Positions 55,321 to 64,000 of a DNA stretch of 64,000 bases are shown in pieces (position 1 is the stretch's first letter; every line of letters begins with the position of its first letter). The stretch spans positions 186,001 to 250,000 of the forward strand of contig BAAHQB010000117.1 of assembly GCA_054601695.1 (NCBI GenBank). Direction: 5' to 3'. Both the position numbers and the translations under genes were made by a program. Source of the DNA: Amorphochlora amoebiformis (taxonomy: Eukaryota > Cercozoa > Chlorarachniophyceae). The notes under the pieces are model-generated. The model was not told the DNA's origin, ran no database searches, and was given only the letters and a program-made list of their open reading frames with translations.

Positions 55321-57447
55321 CATCACGGTTCAACGTTTGGGTTCGGTGGGTTTGGATTTGGGTATACCACGAGGATATCGAGAGGAAAGAGGCGTGCGCC
55401 CACCTGATTTGTGAGATTAATGCGGGTCGGTCAGGGTTACGGTTACAGTTAGGTTAGAATTAAGGTTAGGCTTATGTCTCGAACCGTCATTGTAATAGCT
55501 GACATAGCGACGTTTAAAAAGAATAATAGCTGTTGGAGACCATAATCCTGTAGAGCGAGCGTTAGCTACGACTTTTAGAATTACGGTTAGGTTTCGATAT
55601 GATCAGGGTTAGAGGTTAGGATTAGGATTCGCGTTGAAAACCCTCGGGCGCTCGTCGCATTCAAGGAATGGGGGACACCTGGAGTTTTTCGATAAGAGGA
55701 TTTGTGTTTGGGTTAGGGCGAAGTTTCGAGTTAGGTCAGGATTTGAATCAGGAAACGACTAGAATTAGGACGCGAAGAAGATACAGAGCAAAAGAAAGGG
55801 AAAGAGGAGAAGAGAAGGAAAGTGGTTCGACATCCAGGCTTTGAACCAGTAAGATAGGCAGACAAGGGAAAGGATTAGATTAGACAGCTGGGGCTTGCTG
55901 CTCATTCAGAGATAGGACTTGGGAAAATTGAGATTGGAATCGTTTAGGGGTTGCGAGAGATCGAGATCACCAACCAGGGCGCCAGCTGCGAGGAGATAGC
56001 GAGCTCAAATGTGTCTGGATTAGGTTTAGGGTAAGGGTTTTGAAGTTTAAGCAGAGTCGGACTTTGTTATACCTTGGTAAGAGGATAGCAAGAACGGCGA
56101 GAAGCCTATTGTAATTACGAGTGTGTGTATACATTATATTTATATGAAGAGAGAGATAGCGTTTAAGTTGGAAATTACCCACAGACAAGGCCACAGCCAT
56201 AAAACATGAGAGAACTGAGAAGACTCTTAAAAATTCGACGTCTCGAATCTGTAGCCGTGTTGTGCGAACTATCATGGCGGTCTGTTATGTAAATTTATAT
56301 AAATGGATTATATATATATATATGTATACATATATAATATATATATATATATATATACATATATGTAGAAAATATATAGATATATTTAAATACATACAAA
56401 CATGTATACACCATTAGCCTTAGAATTGCAGGTGGTGGAGGGTCGACTCTGCCTAGGGGTGACAGCTGTCTCGTAAACTTTCTCTAAATTGGATTAGGGT
56501 ACGGTTAGGACCAAGGGTTCGGTTGGGATTGAGTCAAGGTTGAGAATAAGGTTGGGCTATAGTTAACGTACTGTTGGGTAGCCTTACTTTAGACTGAAGG
56601 TTGGCGGAGAGGAAGGATTCCCCGGTTTGGGCCCAGATCTATACGTACATAAATATGTAATACATTTCTGATATATAATTCATCTATATATATATATATA
56701 TTATAAATATATATATATATATATAATACATGTATATATATATATATATAATATATATATATATCTATTTATTATATGTATATGTTACATCATATATATA
56801 CGTAAATAATGTATTCATATACAAATATACACACACATATATATACACATATACATATATTGTATTTATATATTATATGTATTTGTGTACATATTATGTA
56901 TATGGAATATACACATGCCCATATCCTATGTACACCCACCGTCCTCAACTGACTCGATGATACCCTATTTCCACCTCCTGTCCTACATACGATTACACTT
57001 AGCTTTAGCTACAGCTTTTGGCTTACAATTAGATTTGGGTCCGGCGGCCAGATTTAGTTCAAATTTTCGTTAGAGTTGGGCATGGTTTGAATTCGAGTGA
57101 GAATTGCTATTACTTTGCATCCTCGTTCTCCTCAACGCTGTCAAATGCACCACTCACAATATCCAACACATGATTGGCAGGGTTCGCTTTCACTGGGCAT
57201 CTACGTTTAGCGTTAGCTATTCAGGGTTACGGGTGAGAGTATCGGTTAGGGTGGGGATTAGTATAAGAGAATGGTTTGGTCACTTGAGGCGAGCGTCGAT
57301 GTAGCTGAAGTAATGTGCGGCCTGCGGATTCAGTTTTCAGTTTGGGCTTGGGGTTAGGGTCAAAGGCTGTGGTTAGGATAAGGATTAGGTTTAAGTTACC
57401 AGGTTCGAGGGTCCAAAATAGCAGCAGGCACCTTCGAAGACATATGT

Positions 57448-57504
<57 letters not shown>

Positions 57505-57796
57505 CAGAAGTATAAACACATACACACTTAATCCAAAAATACATCGATACGTAGCTACCCTTCGGACTCTACGCTGGACACCCTTAACTCTAATATTAAT
57601 CCGAACCTAAAACCCTAGATACCGAGTCCGTTTTCTTTGGTGACTAAAAGGATTTTGTCGAATTTCATGAAAGATTCAAATCGGGGCTGGTGAATGACAG
57701 CTACTACGCACCTAAGAGTCGGTGTGTTTTTTATATAATTTATATATATATATATATATTATATATATATATATATATATACATACACACACATGT

Positions 57797-57866
<70 letters not shown>

Positions 57867-58156
57867 ATATACATGTGTTACATTATGTATCATATATTAT
57901 ATATACATGAGGCTTTATTTGTGCATAAGGCTAGGTTTAGGTTGGGGTTAGGGCAGGTCAGGGGTAGGGAAGGGTTGAGATTAGCGCAGGGTTGATGTGT
58001 GTGTACGATAAATAGAGATAGGGTGGGGAAGGTTTGCCTTCCTTCCTGCGCGAGATTTTTCAGGACTTGGGTCACTTCCTCTGCCGAGCTGTAAATACAT
58101 ATAATACATATATTTATGTATACCTGTATTCTATATAAGTATATATAGTATAAGTA

Positions 58157-58195
<39 letters not shown>

Positions 58196-58291
58196 ATAAA
58201 TATATCTAATATTCATTTGAGTATAAAATGTGTTTATATATTAAATATAATTGTGTATACATATTTATATGTGTGTATATATGTGTATATG

Positions 58292-58323
<32 letters not shown>

Positions 58324-58709
58324 TTTACATTTGTATACATACATATATAAATAAATATATATATATACATATATATATTACTTGTATATACATACATATA
58401 TATATATATATATACATATATTACACATACATATTTTACAAAGTCGAACACTAACCTCGCATCTAGACCAGACGTGGGCTCATCCAAGAACAGAGCCGAA
58501 GGGTTTGCAACTGCAATTCACAATAAACTTAGTTAACCTAATTTAACGTTAATGGCTCACTTACACTTCCTTGAGGATTTTAGCAAAGGTGAGGGTTAAT
58601 GTTAGGAGAGTACCGAGCTCGATTCCGATGTTCACCTAGGGTTACGGTAAGGGTTTGGGTTGGAGTTAGGGTTAGGATTAGGTCATTCTTTCGTGCAATA
58701 TACACACAC

Positions 58710-58744
<35 letters not shown>

Positions 58745-58754
58745 AATATATATG

Positions 58755-58786
<32 letters not shown>

Positions 58787-58874
58787 TATATGTGTATTAA
58801 GTACGCGAACATGAAAGCAAGAGAATAAATGAACGAAGATTCAAAATATTATATATATATTTATAAATATATAA

Positions 58875-58911
<37 letters not shown>

Positions 58912-58913
58912 TA

Positions 58914-58951
<38 letters not shown>

Positions 58952-59407
58952 TATATGCATATATATATATATATTATATATATATAAGATTCAAAAGAAT
59001 GCAAGTAGAAAGACAGAGAGAAATATGTACACAATCCTTACTCTCTTCTTCTCTCCTCCAGAGATACCCCTCTGGTATTCATCCCCGATAATCGTATTCT
59101 GATATTGGTATCAGCTTTTTAACGACAGCCAGCGTGGAAAAGAGAGATATACAGAGAGGGGTATCTAGGGTATAGAGAGAGAATTGGTGTTGCGAGAGCG
59201 AAAAGTCCTCAACGTTGGACAGATTTCTAGAGAGGGAGAAAAGGTGTATCCTTAGATGCATCCCTCTATGGAATTCATCTGTATTGAGATACTTGGGATG
59301 TTAGAGTTGTTGCGGACACATAAGGAACAGGACGGAAAGGAGAGAGGGAGATAAAGCGCGAGAAGGAAAGAGAGTGGGAATGATACATTTGTGCATATAT
59401 GTATGTA

Positions 59408-59453
<46 letters not shown>

Positions 59454-59741
59454 GAGTGATGAGAAGTTCGAAGGCAGAGAGAGATGAAGAAAAGAGAGGG
59501 GTGATTAAAAGACACGGTGAGCAAGAGAGATAGTGAGAAAAAAGAGATAGTGAGTAAGGTAAACAGAAATGTAGCAAGAGAAGATTGAGGGATAGTGTGG
59601 AATTTAATGCGCACACCTGCTGTTCGGTAAGTCCCAAATCGTTCAACACGCGGGTGACTAATACGTAGATGTGCTCCTGGAGTATGTTAGATGCTTAAAA
59701 AAAAACGTTGCCTGGGGTTTTTAGGCAGGGGATACATACAT

Positions 59742-59779
<38 letters not shown>

Positions 59780-60038
59780 TATTGTTCGTGTATATACTCA
59801 CATAGAGTGAAATTAAATACACTTTTGTGCGTGCTTACTTACAAAAATAAAATGAAATGAAATATACTTTTGTGCATGCTTATTTACAAAAAAAAATCCA
59901 TTTCCGGAACCTAGCCCGGTAGGTACCGCTGACCACAAGGAAGAGAGACGGGTTTTCGCCGAGTAGGTAAGAATTTCTCGGGGGGTTAAGAGGGTGTTCA
60001 TAATGTCGTCTTGTGGGACGAATCCAATCTGTATGTGC

Positions 60039-60073
<35 letters not shown>

Positions 60074-60177
60074 CTAAGTATTTCTAGGTGTAAATAATAT
60101 AAATATGATATGTGTAATATGCTGAACCTTGGATTGATCTAGGCCTCTTTTCGAGGAGTCGTTGATGTATATCTGGC

Positions 60178-60229
<52 letters not shown>

Positions 60230-60402
60230 ACACACACACACACATATATATATATATGTATAAATATATGTAATATATGGTAAATAGACTCAAATGGATT
60301 CGGCATCTTGTTTCATGACATTTGTTTGTATGCACTGGGCGTATATTCACACAGGGGAACACTACAATATACATACATATATTATATATTATACATACAT
60401 AC

Positions 60403-60468
<66 letters not shown>

Positions 60469-60919
60469 TCACACAAGGGAACAATATAACACAAACATAT
60501 ATTATATACACAAATATAGAAATATATATATATATATATATACATGTGTATATATATTATATATTAGTGTAAAATACCACTATAGTCCAACTTTCCCATT
60601 AAAGCGCTCATAATGGTCGATTTACCCGCTCCTAAATATATGTAGAATATTATGTACTACATATTATATATTATACTATATATTTTACTATATATATATA
60701 TATGTATATATATATGTAAGATATGCCGATATTATATGTATATGTATATATATGTATAATGAGTGTTAATAGCATTACCAGATGGGCCCATGATAGCTAT
60801 CAGCTCCCCAGGGTTAAACTCAGCGCTTGGGGTTAAGATTAAGCTTACCAAACATGCGTACGTTATTCGTATACAATACACAAAAACACACGTATATACA
60901 CAGCCATAATATATATATA

Positions 60920-60990
<71 letters not shown>

Positions 60991-61097
60991 TATAAATATG
61001 TAGGTATATTTACATATCCTGTTTGTGTGTCTGTGCATGAATCAGTATTTGTGTACACACGTATGTATATGTAAGCACACTCACATATATATATATA

Positions 61098-61137
<40 letters not shown>

Positions 61138-61360
61138 ATCAATTAAAATATGTACATATGTAATACTCGAATGGGTGTAGAATTTTTTTTTTTCCGATCT
61201 GCACCGATAACTTATTGACCCGGAATCTGAGAAATCGTAACCCAATATATGCACATAGAATATATTAAGAACAAGATTATAACTTATAATATATATCTAT
61301 ATATATATATATTTATTTGTATATATAATATGTATACATATCTATGTTACAAAATGTTCG

Positions 61361-61392
<32 letters not shown>

Positions 61393-61741
61393 TATTGTGT
61401 ATGTGTATGTGTGTGCACATCAATTGGTACATATTGTTAACGCAGTGGTAGTGTATACAGTGGTCCGGTGGAAGTCTTTACGAAATCTAAATGCAATTTT
61501 CATGTCTTGCTTTGACTGTGTTAGCGGGGTACAATTCGGTATCTCTAGGTGTGATATGCCGTGACGTCACGCCCTGTCATGGCACCTCGAAATCCGGGTA
61601 CCGACGATACTACCGGATGATACAATTTCCAAAAGATCTCCAGAATCTCCATCGATCTCGAGCGATCATATTATGGCTAATACTCTACAGGTATGCGCGC
61701 ATCATCTACTGATGCTTTCTATATTATTGTATCTCTGCTCT

Positions 61742-61793
<52 letters not shown>

Positions 61794-61848
61794 TATATAT
61801 ATATATATATCTATATATATGTATATTATATATATATATATATATATG

Positions 61849-61901
<53 letters not shown>

Positions 61902-61979
61902 ATATACATATGTACGGCTCTACGTAATATTATACATTTATATGTTCATATCTTTTACTATGTATGTATGGTTATATGT

Positions 61980-62023
<44 letters not shown>

Positions 62024-62049
62024 AATATATATATATATACACATATATC

Positions 62050-62082
<33 letters not shown>

Positions 62083-62374
62083 GTACATATGCTTATTATA
62101 TCTTACATTTATTGTACATGTACATTACCCTGTGTACAATATTAATATACTTATATATATACATATACATATAATAAACACAACAATAAATAAAATGATT
62201 TAGGCAAGCTGATGAGGTGTTGAAGTTTTAATGTGGGTTTAAGGGGAGCCTTGTTAAGCTTTTATTGGTCACCCTATCCTCTTAAAGGTAATCTCATTCC
62301 TACCAAGGGTCTGATTAGGGTTAGGGATATATTATATATGTATATATATATATACATATAATACATACATATGT

Positions 62375-62446
<72 letters not shown>

Positions 62447-62459
62447 GTATATATGTATG

Positions 62460-62537
<78 letters not shown>

Positions 62538-62670
62538 TATGTATATGTGTATTATAATACATATCTATACAAATCTATATGACCTTTTTGTACTCAGAGA
62601 TCGTGGAGGATGGGAGCTGAAATTTGCTGTATATAAATTATATATCAAAATCTCTTTTCTTTATTTTCAT

Positions 62671-62713
<43 letters not shown>

Positions 62714-62818
62714 CATGTATTCATAATATAATACAAATCTCACAAATATATGCCATACGTATAATGTATTTGTTATTATTGATAAGAAATAGTATATATA
62801 CATATTATATATATATTT

Positions 62819-62877
<59 letters not shown>

Positions 62878-63595
62878 CATACTCCCATATTTATCAATAC
62901 ACAATCAAAAGTTGTATTACTAGAGGAGGTATGCAAACGCCATAATCACAAACGACACCAGCAGGGGAACGATTTCCAACTAAAAAGTACAATTCATCTT
63001 AGTCCAGAGTGTACATTTCCCTCTCTTACTCTCTGTTCCTTTCCCTTTCTCTCAGAGAAGAATCCTTCTAGCTCGTGATAAACGGATCCGGACGAGAGAA
63101 AGACAAACAAGTTTCGGATTTCTCCACTATTGAAAGAATTTTACCAACCTTAATGTATGAGCCTTCCGCACAAATCGCAGCGGCACCACACTCCGAACCG
63201 ACTGGTAGGTTACAGGGTTTTAAGCTTAAGGTTACGTTCTTGTTCAAAGGAGATAAGAGGTTGGAACGTATGTCATGACGCGTGTCCGCCATGAGTCGAA
63301 GCAATGTGTAAACATAACATGTATATCGTTTAGCAGTACCAGTAGAGTAGATATCGCACCACTTGCCTTCGGGACAGACCAGAAGTTCGGAGGGGGTCGG
63401 GCATATTGTGCCCTGAACGTTACGAAGGTAGAGTATCAATGTATACGAATCACGAACATGTCACAAAAGGCTCATAACATTCCACGGACTTCGATGTATT
63501 CAAACACGTGTCATTTGATCCATGTATGTTGGGAAGAGGGAATCGGCATTCATCGTGGATGTCTGTGTTGGAGCGATATTTGTAATCCCGGGATT
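51508..63595 (-). CDS. ABCG-family transporter with Cys-rich N-terminus (5' end outside window)
   Basis: Half-size ABC transporter of the ABCG (white/WBC) family, closest in layout to plant ABCG24/28-type proteins. Order: Cys-rich region, one membrane segment, nucleotide-binding domain, six-helix membrane domain. It would use ATP to export an unknown, probably lipophilic, substrate. At least 37 exons, 22-131 nt, average about 58 nt, give 712 residues plus TAA at 51510-51508; all phases agree. Exon lists are in the three sub-entries. Walker A GPSGAGKST is split by an intron. The signature ISGGEKKR, Walker [13 protein letters not shown] and H-loop VIHQPR are intact, so the pump should be active. 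The gene starts beyond the right edge, since relatives have a longer N-terminus. Degenerate CCCTAA repeats precede many acceptors, and one intron starts with GC. Confidence 0.9.
52440..52679. repeat. Intronic TA field
   Basis: (TA)n and TATG variants between ABCG exons 53422-53305 and 52410-52346, abutting the head of a SINE-like copy. Confidence 0.9.
52680..52866 (+). mobile_element. SINE-like element, copy 2 (internally shortened)
   Basis: The head TGTTAGTTCAGCGGCTCTTT resembles a tRNA D-arm/box A. The body GAAGCCCGATTCTGCCGGAA then GGTAATATCTAAGCAATCCC matches the 3' part of copy 1. The box B region present in copy 1 is absent. TA tracts flank both sides. It is antisense to the ABCG gene intron that hosts it. 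Confidence 0.55.
58680..59000. repeat. Intronic TA field
   Basis: (TA)n tracts between ABCG exons 59098-59042 and 58635-58614. Nothing else is seen. Confidence 0.9.
59100..59615. other. Purine-rich ABCG intron
   Basis: The intron between exons 59676-59617 and 59098-59042 is GAGA-rich on the + strand, so pyrimidine-rich on the sense strand, with one TA tract at 59415-59452. No exon or RNA feature is recognised. Confidence 0.6.
60850..61435. repeat. Intronic TA field
   Basis: (TA)n tracts with unique spacers in the long ABCG intron between exons 62299-62273 and 60825-60779. A short T homopolymer lies at 61183-61193. Confidence 0.85.
61436..61744 (+). mobile_element. SINE-like element, copy 3
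   Basis: The head TGTTAACGCAGTGGTAGTG is box A-like. Internal CCGTGACGTCACGCCCTGTC matches GGCGTGACGTCACGTTCTGTC of copy 1, and the 3' part (ACTACCGGATGATACAATTTCC, AGATCTCCAGAATCTCC) aligns with copy 1. TA tracts flank it. It is the most diverged full-length copy and lies antisense in an ABCG intron. Confidence 0.55.
61745..62200. repeat. Intronic TA field
   Basis: (TA)n tracts following SINE-like copy 3 in the same ABCG intron. Confidence 0.9.
62273..63595 (-). other. ABCG gene: Cys-rich segment, first membrane helix and linker exons
   Basis: Exons 63595-63465, 63412-63340, 63201-63149, 62979-62921, 62616-62584 and 62299-62273. The first three encode a Cys-rich segment ([53 protein letters not shown]) resembling the extracytosolic region of ABCG24/28-type proteins. 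62979-62921 encodes a hydrophobic helix ([19 protein letters not shown]). The next exon is basic. The 27-nt exon 62299-62273 (NEITFKRI) opens the nucleotide-binding domain. Further Cys-rich coding probably lies upstream, but no frame could be fixed. Confidence 0.8.
62330..62560. repeat. Intronic TA field
   Basis: Nearly pure (TA)n at 62380-62535 between ABCG exons 62616-62584 and 62299-62273. Confidence 0.9.
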
Positions 63596-63959
63596 CTAGG
63601 GAATAGCGGCCGATAACTCCCGGGATTCTTTCACAACCCCAGCAAGATAATGTCATCTCAGCCCGGCCCGTTCACAACAGGTCCAACATGGCGCTTGTGA
63701 TTGAAGGGTTGGATCGGAAAGAGCAGTTACGGAAAGTGTACATATAGAAAGATACATGGCGTTGGTGTCTTTACAACCAGTTTGAAGCAGAAATATTTTA
63801 TTCCAAGTTTTGGTTTGCGTGGGTCCGGATATATAATAAAAGCCAAAGGATATGCATTTATGGAAGCAAATAAGAGGATGTGAGGTTTATATTGATATTT
63901 GTGCGCGATTTGAGAGTGTCCAAACTTCGTTAATGTACATATATATATATATATATATA

Positions 63960-64000
<41 letters not shown>
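63596..64000. other. Right-edge unique sequence and TA tract
   Basis: 63596-63930 is unique and probably intron or further Cys-rich exon of the ABCG gene: the - strand at about 63690 can encode CWTCCERAG, but no donor fits. 63940-64000 is (TA)n. No separate gene is supported. Confidence 0.4.

Larger units (their letters stand above)
51508..56982 (-). other. ABCG gene: linker and membrane-domain exons
   Basis: Exons 56982-56940, 56638-56588, 56465-56412, 56281-56179, 56105-56073, 56014-55975, 55678-55642, 55547-55512, 55403-55368, 55132-55091, 54769-54709, 54600-54570, 54476-54421, 53661-53613, 53422-53305, 52410-52346, 51887-51809 and 51594-51508. Hydrophobic segments include [72 protein letters not shown] and [17 protein letters not shown]. 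The order matches the ABC2-type membrane domain of ABCG proteins. The short tail ends NSQDDVKP. Some 30-40 nt exons (55678, 55547, 54600) rest mainly on phase and could be off by one splice site. Confidence 0.75.
57114..60825 (-). other. ABCG gene: nucleotide-binding domain exons
   Basis: Exons 60825-60779 ([11 protein letters not shown]), 60631-60578 ([12 protein letters not shown]), 60177-60128, 60028-59927 ([11 protein letters not shown]-loop), 59676-59617, 59098-59042 ([10 protein letters not shown]), 58635-58614 (22 nt, VNIGIEL), 58510-58456 ([13 protein letters not shown]), 58088-58038, 57711-57623 ([13 protein letters not shown]), 57431-57400 (CCYFGPSNL), 57321-57284 and 57200-57114 ([13 protein letters not shown]). 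Every catalytic motif is present, in order and with normal spacing. The donor after 58038 is GC: GGAAG/gcaaac. It is the only choice that keeps the LAQEGR to VVAVIHQPR junction in frame without inserted residues. Confidence 0.9.

Overview
The window is nuclear DNA of an intron-rich eukaryote, most likely a unicellular alga or other protist. The evidence is GT-AG introns throughout, a MAP kinase with a TDY activation loop, a SETD3-type SET protein, a PHD/ARID chromatin protein, a plant/protist-style ABCG transporter with a Cys-rich N-terminus, and TTAGGG-type telomere-like repeats. The species cannot be named from the sequence. Much of the window is (TA)n dinucleotide repeat, nearly all of it in introns, so most long open frames of alternating Ile/Tyr are not genes.

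Exons were assembled by hand, requiring splice signals, unbroken reading phase across every junction and family motifs. Seven genes result. (1) The 3' part of an unidentified + gene, 313-2436. (2) A two-exon MAP kinase, - strand, 6743-4698. (3) An 18-exon CS-domain (p23/NudC-type) gene, - strand, 25159-8727. (4) A PHD/ARID gene, + strand, 25348-26852. (5) A 25-exon WD40 propeller gene, - strand, 40720-27360. (6) A SETD3-like SET gene, + strand, 40862 to about 50026. (7) An ABCG transporter, - strand, from beyond the right edge to 51508, with at least 37 exons averaging about 58 nt.

Genes 3/4 and 5/6 are divergent pairs with only 188 and 141 bp between start codons. Pairs 1/2, 4/5 and 6/7 are convergent. 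Each convergent gap, and the tandem gap between genes 3 and 2, holds an island rich in the tetranucleotide CTAG; the divergent gaps do not.

Three patterns stand out. First, degenerate telomere-like CCCTAA/CTAAC runs lie on the sense strand just upstream of many 3' splice sites, where a branch point and pyrimidine tract would sit; one intron carries a 1.1-kb telomere-like array. Second, in gene 3, short tandem or inverted duplications have copied real splice sites with a few exon bases and spaced them with (TA)n, making decoy splice sites. Third, a tRNA-headed SINE-like family is inserted repeatedly between TA tracts.

The proteins fall into signalling (MAPK), chromatin or protein methylation (PHD/ARID, SETD3), scaffolding or chaperone roles (WD40, CS domain) and membrane transport (ABCG). 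They do not form an evident pathway. The unusual biology here is in genome and intron architecture.
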